This document shows positions 36,241 to 50,162 of a DNA stretch of 64,000 nt, piece by piece; position 1 is the stretch's first letter, and each line of letters opens with the position of its first letter. Position numbers and translations under genes: made by a program. The notes under the pieces were generated by a model that worked only from the letters and a program-made list of their open reading frames with translations, searched no databases and was not told where the DNA came from. Where the stretch lies: positions 310,001 to 374,000 of the forward strand of contig JACATO010000036.1 of NCBI GenBank assembly GCA_018389105.1. Direction: 5' to 3'. Origin of the DNA: Nautilus pompilius. Taxonomy: Eukaryota > Mollusca > Cephalopoda > Nautilida > Nautilidae.

Positions 36241-36298
36241 TCAAATAATTCATCTGAAATCCTCCTAGCAAACACTGTGTCTGTAGAAGAGCTAGAAG
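36241..36298 (-). CDS. Weak candidate exon in the 22-kb intron
   Basis: Acceptor tttctttggtgcag precedes CTTCTAGC, and donor gtgagttgg follows TTATTTGA. Phase 1-to-2 reading gives SSSSTDTVFARRISDELF. The Ser-rich, charged content would suit the human RSSSRERLSDSS neighbourhood, but its exit phase cannot join 28718 directly, so another exon would be needed in between. Treat as a lead only. Confidence 0.2.
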
Positions 36299-37015
36299 CT
36301 GCACCAAAGAAATTTGTTAAAGACAGAAAAAGAATTTGAGACTCAATACAACAAGCTAACAAGGGAAAACTAGCTACAGACTGACCCACGATGAGTAGGC
36401 AGCTTACCTGGTAAAGTAAAAAACACAAAAAAACAATACAAACACAAAAAAAAAAAATCACTATGAAAATCAAGGTACCGCAATTTTTTCTACCGGCACC
36501 ACATTTCTCTACATGCACCGTTTGTTCATTTTTTGATAGATTTAGAGCCCCCCTACAAATAATTTCCCAGCCAAAGTTTTCAACTTTTTATGAGCTCTGA
36601 TAAATGCCTCGAAAGGTGCTGCTGCGGCATAACAAAAGTATGGGAGCTTCCAAACTTAAAAACATCCTTATGTAGAACTCCAATGAAAGCATCAGAATTA
36701 ACAGTAAAAATCCCTGTATAGTATAAATATTAGTTAGTACTGTTTATCAATACATCACAGGTTAGCTCCCTACTGGAACACCCAACAATTAGATAGGGTG
36801 CGCAGTTACTTATTACCAGCAGAAACGGGCACAAAAGAGCCGCTCTCTTAAAGATGGATAAACATTATGTTAGTTAGTACACCCTTAAGCTGTAAAAACT
36901 GCGAAGTCAATATAAGCGAATAATGGTTTCCATTTTGAACACACAGAAAACACTGTGCACGCATGTATGGTATATAAAAGACTAGAAAAATTACCCAGCC
37001 AGCCAATTTATCTCA

Positions 37016-37279
37016 ATCAACAATATGTATCAAAATAAATGGGAAAGATAGAAATTGAAAGATCAAAGAAAGAACTATTGATGTAGTTTCCGAGCCGTCT
37101 AACTGTAAGTTTCCTTTCTGGGTGTATGGCGCAGGCTGGTGATTAGCAGACTCTAAATGGAGTGAGCTATAAAAGCCAGCAACAACAATGGATGGGTTTG
37201 TTGTATGTCGAGCGAGATGTAATGGATTCCCGTTCAGGACGTAAGTATTGATCTGCAGCCTTAAGGAGGATGCACAGTA
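37016..37279 (-). other. 88-codon open frame without ATG in a compositionally distinct patch
   Basis: The frame runs from a TAG at 37280-37282 to a TGA at 37013-37015. It begins YCASSLRLQINTYVLNGN and includes HLARHTTNPSIVVAGFYSS and HQPAPYTQKGNLQLDGSE. Bases 37085-37280 are clearly less AT-rich than their flanks. There is no ATG and no clear exon structure. It may be a fragment of a dispersed repeat whose frame happens to stay open, or a remnant of a coding element. No function is assigned. Confidence 0.3.
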
Positions 37280-38498
37280 CTAATTTAAGAAGACAGATAC
37301 ACCATCTCAAAGGAAATTTATGGCCGTTTTTCCAGCTGTGTTATCTGAAAGCTACCACAACAGTCGATCTTGTGTAACAAACGCTGTCCCTTTAATCTGT
37401 TTGGACATCTATCTTTTATTCTTTTCATTCCTTATTTGTCTAATTTAGATTGAAGTAGTCTGAAGCTATTTTGCTAATGGCATCGAAGCCATACTATGTT
37501 TAATCTTCTTAAGATAAAGCAATCATTTTTCTTTATGAGAGACAAATTCAAAGATCTATACGAACCATAAAAAAGCTTGCATCATTTCAATCAGACAGCA
37601 ATCAATGGAACTTTTTTTAAAAATATCTCTAATAATGTAAACAGCTGTAATTTAGTTCGCAACAAGAATTTTGCATTAATTCACTCGGATTTGCATCAGA
37701 TTATTCAGGAAACATAAAAAAAATTTACATAAGGTCAAAGCAGCTCACAATAAGTGGCATTCATTGACACTTGTGTATATAGTCTTGAGGCATCACAAGT
37801 CTTATCTTTAGAATGCAGTTTGAAAAAACTTTAGATCTCACCAAATTTCATGGATTTGCTCAGTCAGTACCACTACCAGAAACTCCAATGCATAGCTGTC
37901 ATGTCCCTGAAGACACTGATTCCTCCCCCCACAAACCCATTTGTTTTTCCAGCTATTTCTGTTCATGTGCGAGAAATCATGATTTCACATAAATTAAAAC
38001 AAACAAACAAAACAACTGTACATTCAAACAGCCAACTCATCTATGCATAATTATAAGCTTTAATAGCAAGGATTAGTGATGTAACATTATCCTCTGTTAG
38101 GTGCTGTCTGGACACGGACAGGTGTGGACTCTGGTGTACAAGCTCCTAGTAACACAAAACAATTCGACAATTTACAATTTAAAAAAAAGAGTAAAAATCC
38201 TACGCTTGATATTTTCTGCAATCATGTCAGTGCTAGATTTAGTATAGCACTGGTATTATCTTGCCACAAGCTTGTCAGACTTTGCTTAGTCTGCCTATCA
38301 TAATTTTAATAATGATTAATGGAAAAACTCTACGCCAAGAGATAGAAACTTACCAGAACGGTAGATTAATGCTAGAACTTGAGAAAACGACTCATTGCAA
38401 CAACAACAACAACAACAAAAAGTCATAGTAAAAACAACAGAAAATCCAAAATATATTTCAAAATCATTTTATCCTGATTTTCTCAACTTTTTAAAGCG

Positions 38499-38518
38499 AT
38501 ATATATATATATATATAT
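38499..38518. repeat. (TA)n microsatellite
   Basis: Uninterrupted alternating A and T for 20 bases within the 22-kb intron. Confidence 0.9.
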
Positions 38519-41500
38519 TTCTTCTATCTAAAAATCAATTACTAAAATGTCATTACTTACAGCATTCTCATTTTCTTTTTAATATTATTTGCCAATAAAG
38601 CAGCATAATAACTCTAGGCCATTTATTTAGCACACTTTGCTGGCGAAAAGCAATAACATTTGGCAGTTCAAGGCATTTAAACGAATTTGGTAAGATGCGA
38701 CTTCATTTTAAAGGGCAAAACATGCAATCACAGAAAGCAAAATGGGAGTTGATCGAGCCGTTGCTTTGAGCCTCTAGTCTGGCCCAGTTTACCAGGTACA
38801 ATAATACATAGCAAAAAAAAACCCAACAAAACCTCAGAGTAAAGAGAAATAATAATACTGTTAGCAGGTCTTACAGGACTAACAGGTAAGCAATAAAATC
38901 CCTCATACGGTTTCTTTTCTTTTCTTTTTTAAGTCTACCTTAGTAACTAGCAAACACACTGCAATGGAACTCGTAGTTTTAGGAGTTCAGGGAATGCTCC
39001 TATATACTTTATATCAAGTGTTTTAGCAAATATCCAGTGTTCTGTAGAAGTATCTTAAAAGCTATTTACATAATCAAGTGCATCCAAAAAAATTAAAGTT
39101 ACAACCCCCACTTTTTATTACGAAAACCCACTTTCTTGAGAAACCAAAACACAAACATGTTGCTGTCAGTTCAACCAAACAATTATTACCTGCACACATA
39201 ACTTCCTAGGGGCTTGTTGATAGTTAGATTTTGTGGATAGTCAGTACAACTTGTTTCCCCTTTGAAGCCGAAGATTATGGGCTATCTGAAACACGAATAA
39301 CTTGCTGTACAAATCCAAATGGCAAAATAAAGAGAGTTGCAAATGGCATGGAAGCTAGCTCAGAAACAGTGCTGACTGGATGACTCCCTCCCTTCAGCTC
39401 ATATTCACGTGCTATTACTGGCTAAGAAAACATACAAAATGGATGCTAATGCACATGCTGATTTTGTGTGGGTAGTTGACATTTGTGAATAATTAAGAGT
39501 CAACTGTAAAATCATTATTATTTTTTAAAAAAATAATCAACAGTGTGCAATGGTCACATCAAATCAATAGCTAAATTTTATAAAACTGGAAGAATGAATA
39601 AACGAAGACTATTTTTCCTGGTTTTGAATTTCATCCTCAATTTTACAAGACCAAGAGCAACTGACAGTGGTCAGCTAAACACACCACCAGGTTTCTGTAT
39701 CTCTTAAACCACCACGTGAGAGCAGTTTAGTAGACCTTTTCGATATGACATCACCCTCTTTACACAAACATGAAACTTAATTATTCAAAACGTGCTAAAA
39801 CATCGCCCCAGATCTGAAGTAATGTCCGTACTTAGGAAATGTTAGTTAAATCAAACACAAAAAGAAAATTAATTAGAACTTCCGTTGAAGAACGTTGTGA
39901 ATTACTCCTCTTTATGAATGGATAGTAAATGATGTTATTTACAAAAAATAAGGGGTCGGGGTTAGTTCTAGCTAATAAGCGTAGGTCTTGATACCATTTC
40001 CTGTTCCTATCATCAGGAATAACCATGAAGACTACTTTTGATGGTGATAATTTTAATTTACTTATAGTGGCACAAGCTGGTTTTGAAACCAAAAAGCATA
40101 GTGCTGAGATTACTTGTTAAAAGGTGTTGCTTATAAGGCGCCAGCCAGGGAAATCCTTACTAGAACACACTATTTTTAGATGAGGGCGGAAACCCACAAT
40201 ACTGGTTGCCAAGAAGAAACCATGCCAGGGAGGTGTACCCGCCAAGCCAATCAAACACGAGTCCATTAGCCTCAGTGGTCCAGTAGTCAGTCAGTTTAAA
40301 CAATAGGTTGCCTAACCCCAAGTCACAATTAATGTTCTCCTATTAGCAAGACCAGTTCATAAGCATATGAAAAAAGTTGCTTAAAAGCCACGACAGAGAC
40401 TTATGCTTATGTAAGCTTTAAAAAAAAGAAATTGCTTAGCTTCCAAAGATGAAAGAGCAAGGTAATAGCACTTGTGTGTCATCCAGCCTACTTGATACTA
40501 CTTTCCTTTTTGACCAAAACCAGCTATGAGCTACAAAGTTCAATGCCTGTTGGCCATGCCAGATGCCACATACTGCATAAAATGGGTTATTTAATATTAC
40601 CTATGGCTGGCATCATGTCAGACTCTTAATGAAACAACACTGCAGCCTAAAACAAATCAATTACCCACCTTTCCAGACACATTAGCTGTTATTGTAAATG
40701 CCAAACCACTCCTGTTGCTGACAAATGATATTTACACTGTACTTGTCTACAAATACAGGCTTCTTTTAAATATCACAAGCTAGAAACAGAGACCTCTTCA
40801 GAGAGGCAACATAACAGCCCCTTCCTACAGGTCCCATCTGCTGTAACTGGTCAGATTTTAACACCTTGCCTACTTTAAACTGCTTCATTTATTTAAAAAC
40901 AAACATGATGCCAGCCAGGGATACAACAGCAGCTATAATTTGAGATGAAGATAATATTACTCTAAATAAAAATTAAATTTAGCTTATGGGAAACTTCATC
41001 ATTAGACCTTTCAGAGTAACATGCAATTCTTTTGACAAGGGACTGACTATCCTGCTTTCAGACCACCACCCCCTCTTTCTGTCATCTAAAAGATACCCCC
41101 TTTTAAGGCAACCAGCTGGGTCATATGCAAAACTTCTACAGTGCACACGTGCATTTTTCAAAGTAGCAAAGTGGAAAAATGATCTAAAACGTATCAAGAA
41201 CCAATTCAAAGACTACAGTAGCAAAAGTAACATACTCCCATCTCCTGTATCAATATCAGTAATATTTATTTAAAGAAAACAAACGAAACAAGCCTGAACG
41301 GCGTTATTCCAATGTATTCTCCATTAATTTTTTTTTTGTTTTATTATCGTACTTTACTGTGTGAATGAAAATCAGACTAAAGAAAATTCTTTGAAAACAG
41401 AAAAAAATAGAGAGACTTGTAGCTATAAAAAAAACTCCAAAAAAGTCTAGTAGATATGGCATGGTAGTGGTGAGGTGGTCAATAATTATAAGAATAGTTG

Positions 41501-43207
41501 ACTAAGTGAAATACTGCTACATTTTATTGAAACTCCATCCTAAAAACACAAAGTGTTAACCACCTCCGGCTATCTCAGAATAGCCTCACAAATGCTACTA
41601 CTGAAAGGAAAGTCCATCGGGTCTTAAGATACTCTAACATCCGTGTATATTGTTGTGTCTCCTTGGTAAGCTTTGCTTTTAGAGCTAATAATGAACTGCA
41701 GTGGGCAGCTAGCTAACCCAAACAGCTGACATCAAGGATGATATCTTATCAGGCTCAAACATGGCCTCTGGAGCTGAGCCCCAATAATGCCCACTCTACA
41801 ATGATCTCCTTCCATAAACATTGCAGTGTCTGTTGACAAAGGTCCAAGGACACTGTATACTTTACCACTACAGATAACCCCTGATAGGCAAGATATGAGA
41901 GACAGAGATAAAAAGCATGGTCTTGACAAGTCGGTTAACTTTTGACTATATCTTCTGATAGACAGACATATTCTACAGCATATTAAAAACAGGGACGAAG
42001 AAGAGTATAATATTTCACCCAGATACCATTTCTCTTAAAATTGGTTTGGTAACAAAACAAATAAAAAACAAACTGCATCATGTGTGAACAGAACTACTTG
42101 ATGAGATATACAATTTAAAAGTTGATCTGCCTGCCTATGACATACATGCTGAGCCAAGGGTTGAAACACAGAGTTCAGCGAACTTCCTACTTACTGATAT
42201 CAACAAAGGACAGAAACATTAGATCCATATGAGATTTGCTATAAGTTATCTTCAAAGACATGTGGCTTATGCAGTGCTAAGGGAAAGGAGAAGCTGTGTT
42301 ATCAAAATATTCAGCAAGGAAATTTTATATGGCATATCTTCCCATAAACACACCAGAAATCCCTGGCTATAACAAAAAAGTTCTTGTAAAAGGGCAGGCA
42401 GGCTGTGTAAGCCGTTTGAGGTTTAACAAAAAAACTAGGGGTGTCAGCTCAGTACATTTAGCAAATTGAGGAAATTTTTTTAAAGCATAATCTTAAGCAA
42501 AAACAAAAACAAACACACCCCCCCTGACCCGACAATGTGATGCATGTGCCAATGAAGGGATTGAATTTCTGTAGCATCATTACAACAACCCTGTATCCAA
42601 CGAGAGAGAGATGATCTATCCACCTGAGGTGTGCTGAAAAGTGATATGAGCATTGCTAAAGAACAATCTATTGGAGAGCGGGAGAGAGAATTAGTCTGGT
42701 TTATTATTATATTTTGTAACAGTCTCTGCTAGAATAGTTTTTAACTTTTCCAGAAAGTAATGGTATGTATATATGTCTGAATTTCTCAAGAAATTTTGCT
42801 TATCTGTACACAACAGAAATTTTAGAACTGACCTTGGTGTATTACAATTTCAATATAATGTTGTAATTCCAACAGTAAAAGTAGATAAAGGTTTTTTTCT
42901 CCAACCAGATTAGTTTTAGAAGGGGAAAAAATAGAAAACAAATTGCAAACAAAGAGACAGAACAGAACCAAACAAGCAGTACATAAGCAATTACAATGCA
43001 CAAGAGACAGACAAATGAAATGAGCAGAATATGAGCAAACCTTTTTTTTTTGCATTCATCCAACTCAGGTATTAATTCTTTGAATGCCAAAGTCAGCAAG
43101 ATGTTTTTCGCTCTCTTAATCAGATTTGTCCAAATAAGTGAGCCGAGTAGACTGACAGAAGAGACAGGATGCAATTTAGTTGGCAAATTCCTTTAATCAA
43201 GTGTTGG

Positions 43208-43226
43208 ATATATATATATATATATA
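43208..43226. repeat. (TA)n microsatellite
   Basis: Uninterrupted alternating A and T for about 19 bases within the 22-kb intron. Confidence 0.9.
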
Positions 43227-44210
43227 AAAATCCTCGTGCCATACAGAGAGACGTAGATCCACAGCAAACCGTGCTTTAAACCCCAGTGTCAGTTTTCAAA
43301 TATGGTCTAAACTCTGGGGAAATAGCCACATGTAGATAGAAGCGAGCAGCATACACTGCTTCATCTTGGTTTCTCCTCTATAAAGCTTCGCAATGGAGAC
43401 AACTGTAGCAGCAAACTTCCACTGCTCTTATCCCTCATGAAACCAGTCCTGTGATCAATTCCTCAGCAAGCCGCTGAAGCGTACTAGTCACAGGCCTGTC
43501 AGAATAATAACCCAGAGCTGTCTCTGGACTGATCCCAATATACACAGCCAGGCCTGGCCCATTCCCATTAACTGTTGTTTCTCAAAATACCCAACAATGA
43601 AGAACACAACAGAACCATTCAGGAGGGGACTGTCTCAAGGTTGCACAAAAATTAGCAAATGTTGATTTGTTACTGCACATCTAATCAGTTCTAGAAGAGA
43701 ATAGCAGTTGGCCTTGACATCATAGGCTCCCCCACCTCAGATAATCTGAATCTGGCAGTGCTACTGCTTACACCCACTGTTAATGCCTTTTAGATCTGTG
43801 GCAGATAGTATCGGTGGTGGAATTACATCTAATATTTTAGCAGATCTTAGTGGCTTTCTGCAAATTCTTAACTAATGGAGGAAAATACTATTCAACATAA
43901 AGCTATTAAGGGGCTTAATGGGCTCTTAGGGCCCACTGAGCTCTGTTTGACTGCTACTTCAATCAGGGATATTACTCCAGGGATGAGGATGGATGGTGGT
44001 TGTTTAAACTCAGCAGCTTTTTCGAGCATTTCAAGAAAACCACTTGACCATGGATGACTGGGAAGGGCCTCTGCTGCTAAAAACGACTCCATTGGGTATT
44101 TGGTTGCTTTCTCTTCAGTGAATAAAATTGAAACAAGCATATGGAAACAGTGAATGGAGCCAACTAATCAGGGATGAGTTTCCATAATTTACTACTCATC
44201 TTCTGCTTAC

Positions 44211-44236
44211 TACACGGGTGCCAGTCATCTCGATGG
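44211..44236 (-). CDS. Weak candidate 26-nt microexon in the 22-kb intron
   Basis: Acceptor aaaccaagaaccag precedes CCATCGAG and donor gtaagcag follows CCGTGTA. In phase 1-to-0 it reads IEMTGTRV and could join 28718-28760 in frame. The acceptor has a poor pyrimidine tract, and there is no similarity to known AUTS2 proteins. Confidence 0.12.
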
Positions 44237-47200
44237 CTGGTTCTTGGTTTAGAGAAACAGAATTCTATGTAACAGAGTTAGTTCACACTCCACATCAAGA
44301 AAAGATAATTCCCTCAGACAACAGCAGCAGCAAGCAGCAGTACAGACACTTTACCAGAGTTCCCAAGGGCAATTCCAGAGATGGGGGTTAAAGCATGTAT
44401 GTATGCATGTAGATGATTAAAAGTTTGAGCCTAAACAATCATCATGTGTATATAAAAAATTCAAGCAGAGATTACCCTGTACTATTTTTTTGAAAAAAAA
44501 AAAAAAAAAAAAAAAACTTTACTTTAGCTATTCGAATTTTCCAGAGACTGAAATTAAAAAAAAAAAAAAATTAGTCCAAGAAAGGAAGGAGAGAAATGTT
44601 TGTACTGTCTCTGTTGGATAATTTTGGTAAGAATCGACAGTTGAGGCAAACAATTAACTTACAAGCATACAATACACAGACAAATGGAATCAAGATAAAC
44701 ACTTCAAAATAGCTTCTTTGTGCTAGTAGCTGCTATACATCCTTAGTGGCATCCTGTTGTAAATTTCAATTAACTGGATTTTATCCAGCTTAGTTTAAAA
44801 GAAGAAACAAATATCAAACTTAAGAATCATATTGTGTTGTATCTGCATCTGAAACTAACTAAACTTGAACATTTTAAACAGTATCAGATATATCCTAAGA
44901 CAGCTGCATTTTCCTCTTTTAACCATCTTATAAAGCACCTTTGGCTGAATCCGTGGACTGTGTCAGACAACATCTACTACTGATATTTTCTTTTCACAAT
45001 TCACTATTTAATCCAGTTTTTACTGTCAAATGGTTTGAGGCCAAGATTGTTAAAACATTAGCTATATCTTCTTTGTTGTATTTCCACAGCTTGTTTGTAG
45101 CACAGATTTTGTCAGCCGTGTAAGATTTTCTAGTCTAGACATCTTTTTTTTTAAATAAAAAAAAGATTAACACTTCAGAAGTGTGCCCGTCCAGTTTAAA
45201 AACTGTCAAGGAAACAAAGAGACCTTTATACCAGCAGCCTGCTATTAAAAACAGGTTTGTTACTCATCTGATATGATTTAAAATAGTTGAAGTGACAAAA
45301 CCGCAGCAATAACAAAAAAATGGCTTTACCATGTAGCTCCAACAAAGATGAAAAGAATTATAAACATGTGTCTGTAGATAATACAAATAAGTGGTGTAAA
45401 TACTATAATTATGTTCCAAAAAAAAAAGAGAGAGAGAGAGAGGGGGGGGAAACTATAGATTGATTCATATGGCTGCTTGGAGTATAGGGTTTCTCTGTTG
45501 GTTTATGATTAATAAAAGCCTTAAAAAAGGGCCATATTAGCTTTCAATTTGTGCCCTGTCAGCTTTCGGAAGATAGAATTCCCAGCACAAAACATTTGGT
45601 AGGAATATGTAGAGGCCAGGGGCACCACCAGCAAACAAAATCTGAGCTCAGTGTAAATTACATTAGTTGGGAGAGGGCGCTCTCCTCTCCTGCATGCAGG
45701 AGAGAGATGGGGGGGGGGGTCTTCTATCAGGGAGGGTGACAAGGGACCTTATTGTAAGTGGCTCATTAACAAGTCAGCTGATTTAATTACCATAAACATA
45801 CCACCACCCCTTCCCCTGTAAGATGGCCGCCAGTAATGGTGGCGGGGATGTGGGATGCACTGCAGTAGTAGTATATAACTAGTGTGTGTTGGCTGTGTTT
45901 ATGCAAGCTCCAACTCTGAACAGCTGGTTGTAGATAACCCTTCCTGCATCAAGTGGATGAGAGCTGGCATGGAGACCAAGAGCTCAGCAGTAAGCCTGTG
46001 AAGGGAGGCAGGCATTCTTAAAGGGGTTCTACCACTAAACCATATCAGCAACAACAGAAAACAACAAGAGCAAAAAATCCCTTTTTTCCTCAGTCAATTA
46101 GTTGCAAACAAATACTGCACAACTAATCTCACTCTCTATCTAAAGCTATTTTTTTTTTGTTTGTTTCTAGATTCTGTTTCTAAAGCATGTGCTAACCACA
46201 TGACCAGTCGTCCAACACAAAACAGCTGATACAACAGCAGCCAGCGGCCAGGAGGCTCTTGTTTTCTTAAAAATTCCATCTTCGAATTTTGTTTTTCTGT
46301 CTGATTTTACCAACAGGTTTTGTAATCAGGGCTAGATTTAGGAGCTGTAAACCAATCTTTCGACGAAAGTTCTGTCCACAGGGGTAAAGGAGAAAGGAGA
46401 TAACATAAAAATATTGTTATTTTCAGACAAACAACTTGCTGCCCCCCTTAACGGTCACCTACAAATAAACCTCATGAAAGCTCTAGCAGAGTTTACAACA
46501 GTCTGTCTGACGGTGCGTGCGAATCTTCGAGATCTTTTCAGAATTCTCGCCTGGAGTTCACATTTTTCCCTTTCTTTTTTCGCTCTCTCTCTCTACTTAG
46601 TTGCTCACAACCCCATCCTTCCTTTCTACTGTTTGATACCAACAAAATAACCATTTAAATTCAGCACTCAAGTTTTTAGCTCCAAAATCCAATGCTGGAC
46701 AGACTACAGTCAACACAGCAACAGAGAGGCAAGCTGTGTATGGGCTTACAATGTAATTGAAGTGTTAGGTAAAAATCACCAAGTACTGAAAGTATAAATA
46801 AAAGACTAAATGATTTTTCAAGAACAGATACCTCTGAGAATCCCATGTGGCTTTAACAATGTTAACAGAGAGTGAGTGAACGTGTGTGGGAGTGAGCTGG
46901 GCGCGAAACTAAACAGCGTGGAGCTACCAGCATAATGAAAATACAGTCAGCCTTTAGATGAACAAACAGACGGACCCCGCCACTAGCTAAGCAGCCTTCT
47001 TACCAGACTTTTTTTTAATTACGTAGATATACTGATGTAGCAGTAGAGGGGCAGATAAATTAAAACAAGAATTCCTCCCCCACCCACCAGATCAATGGAT
47101 TTTGTTATTGTCAATTTAAACTGAAGAGTATTCAAAATACCTGAGTAAACAAATTATTTAAAAAAAAAAATATATATTAGCAGTCGTCATTGATAATCAA

Positions 47201-50142
47201 ACTGCTGTTACATGCTGATCTGCACAAACCGCAGAGAGCGAGTGTAACATTCTCTGGAGACCGACCAGCCTGCTGACATTAAATAGAAATTCTGTTTAAT
47301 TTCTAACTTGTAAACACACTCACAGCAGGCAATGCTAGGAACTTAACTGCAAGCACAGCTAAAGAGAGCTTAATATTGGTGAAATATCCCCCCGCCACTG
47401 CCCAGTTAGTGGAACATACCCGGAGTAAAAGATGGCTGCTGCCTTGATTGAACAGTGGGGTTGACACCTCCGCTTGTTGGCTCAACACCAGTTAAGCAAA
47501 TAAAACCCCCTAAGAGCAAACATTGCTGTTGTCTGTCCTAATTACTTTGTTTGGCTAAGGATTTGTGTGAAGTTGCAATCACAACGTCTATAAAGAGGCA
47601 GAGACTGCATTCTTACAAGGCGGTGTGTACATTTTTAAAGCTGCTCACACAAACAGCAGTCCTCTAGTCGGCCTTGACTGGTTGCTACGTGTGAGTGAGA
47701 AGAACCGGTAAATCTATCAATGCTGTACTTTTTCTTTTATAAACATGGATAAATAGAGCTGCTAGCTGATTCTTAAGATTTGGCAACAATTTATGGGGAA
47801 ATGTCTGAAAGACTCAAAACTTTCAGTGACTTACCAAACATTGGAAGGAAGTACATCAAAGTGACCAAAAAACATAAATAAATACCTTAACATTCCTAAA
47901 CTGAAAACAGTACGAAGTAGCAAGTAATCCTATGTAAGCAAGGAGACAAAGATGTAAAATAATGCAGGCGACTGTCTGTCCACAGGATCCATAGTCATGT
48001 ATCGTGTTATCATTAGCGCTATTTCTTGTTCATCTTGACAATAAATCAAAATATGGTGCTAATAATACAGCACACAAAGAACTACTTTTCACCTGTTGGT
48101 GTGCCAGAATTTGTAAGCTCTTCATCCAAGCAGCTCATTTTTTGCTCTTAGCCGGCCAGTCTATAACAGTTATTAAAAAGGGTTTTTTTCTGTTTAAAAC
48201 TAAGATTTCAATTTCATCTGCAGCCTTAAAATGCAGCCAGCAAATGAGATTAAGAGAGAAATTTTCATCTAAAACCTTAAGTAAACAAATGGAAAAAATA
48301 GAGAGTTAAATTACTGTCACTTTAAGAGCCTTGCAAAAAGGAGCATGCTATTTGCTTTTTAATAGTGATTATATTGAAGTAATAATCCAAAACCCCAGAG
48401 GGGGAAACCATATCTTAACAGCCACATAACAAAAAAAATCTGACATTGACTGCATCGGTTTTTAAATAAAAACGAGTTTTGTTTAAACCAAATATCTAAC
48501 TTCATTCTTTTGTGAATAGCCTTTTCAAGATGGCAATGTGATTTCTGGTTAACACGTAAGTCAAGCTAAAGATTGTTTCTTTAAATACCTTCTTGTTGCA
48601 TGTGATCACTTTTGAAAGCAAGTGACACCTGATCACATTTTTAAGGGAAGTCTGAATAATGACTAACAGTGTGCAAAGCATTTCAAAAGAACTGGATTAC
48701 TGATCTATTTTAGATTTCTACTTTTAAACTCTATTAATTCACTTTCTTAAAGTTGAAATTTCACTATACAAAAGATGCTAAAATAAATACAGATGTTAAG
48801 ATGCCTTCAAAAACATTGTGTAGCCAGTGACTCATTGCCATCACCCATTAAAACGCTCTCTGGCCTGCAGAGTTATATTAACTGGCTAATAAAGAAATAT
48901 GCAGATTGTTTAAACTTAGGAAAGCTGCTGCATCCTAGCCTTCCATGACTATCAACCAAACTTTAGTCTCTTAAGGACACGCGGTTCTGGAAATGTTCAT
49001 GATCAATATTAAAATAAGTTTCTAACTCACTTTAAAGACCCAGAACAATTGGAGATTTGAGGGCAAAAAAGGAAAACAGGAGATGAGAGAGACACGAACC
49101 CACAGAAGCAGCAGGAATTCTCTGAGTCTTTGTAAATGAATTTTTCTTACACTTAGCAATCATGAATAGTTGAAATATTCAGGTCAATAAGATGCCTTTA
49201 AGTCCAGATGTTTTCCACATTGCAGATAAAACTAATTATAGTAGTTCAAGAGGTGTGACATCAACACAAGGTTTAAGGATAAATGCACAGTTTTGGTAAA
49301 CAGATCAAGCCGGTGAAGGAAGACTGGTGCCGGGGCATCATCCTTCAGCTTCCTACTCCATAAGTCTTTTGTAGAATTTTAGCAAATAAATGAAAAAAAA
49401 CCATCCTACAGATCACTGGACAGGTGGGTGGGTGGTACTTGTGAAAACCAACTTACATACCTTGATGATGTTAAGCTTGAGTTACATTTAAAGACAATTC
49501 ACTAAGCGAAATCAAAGTGATTATTATAAAAGCGAGCACTTGTGTGTGTGTGTGTCTGTTTTTAGGGCATTATGCAAATGTGTCTTCCTTCATCTGGTGA
49601 ATGTCTCACCTGTGATTTCCAACTTCACCTGCTATTCTCAAAGATGCTTCTCTCACAACAATGGTTAAAATCAATAAAACAATTAACGGTGACGTCAGAC
49701 GTTCCTCCTTCTCTCGCCCATGTACCAGGGACTTCTAAGATCCCAGCTACCGCGGCGATCTCGGGATAAGCTAACAACAAATCTGTGGGGGGGGGGGGAC
49801 CTTTTCCCCTTTCGGCGGCTAACGACTCCCTCCCTACCCTTTTTTTTCTTCCTAAACAGCTCCCCAGCAGCGACTAAAAGTAACGGATGCACGCACCACT
49901 CCAGTGTCTGTCTGTCTGTCTGTCGGCCGCCCACACAGGTGCGACCCGGTAAGCCACGGCAGGACAGGGAGGGAGGGGGGGGGCTTGTTTAGGGGCACTG
50001 TTGTGAGGGCGGAGGAGACCGTGCCAACCCTAATTAGCTTTCTTAAACCCCGGCTACGATCCCCGCAGGATAAAAAGGGCCAGTAAGTAATAGTAGTAGT
50101 AGTAGCTGTCGACACGTGTCTCGTCCTGCAAAGCGCAAAAGA

Positions 50143-50162
50143 TGCTGCTGCTGCTGCTGCTG
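50143..50162. repeat. (CTG)n trinucleotide repeat in the CpG island
   Basis: Six to seven CTG units. A second CTG run at about 50907-50928 lies inside the candidate first exon. Confidence 0.9.

Noticed and set aside
37186..37240. Plus-strand ATG exon (MDGFVVCRARCNGFPFR) 15 bases after TATAAAAG with a gtaagt donor
   Set aside because: No downstream coding exon was found on the plus strand and the TATA-to-ATG distance is too short for a normal leader; kept only as part of the 37016-37279 finding.
38344..38361. 18-nt microexon with a good acceptor and donor on the minus strand
   Set aside because: Frame 0 is closed by TAA, the other frames have no neighbour that makes the phase work, and such short splice-site pairs occur by chance.
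40671..40687. 17-nt minus-strand candidate exon reading NVSGK before gtgggt
   Set aside because: It fits the phase of 28718-28760 but is too short, with a weak acceptor and no similarity.
49459..49473. 15-nt minus-strand microexon reading LNIIK before gtatgt
   Set aside because: Too short to support and acceptor weak.
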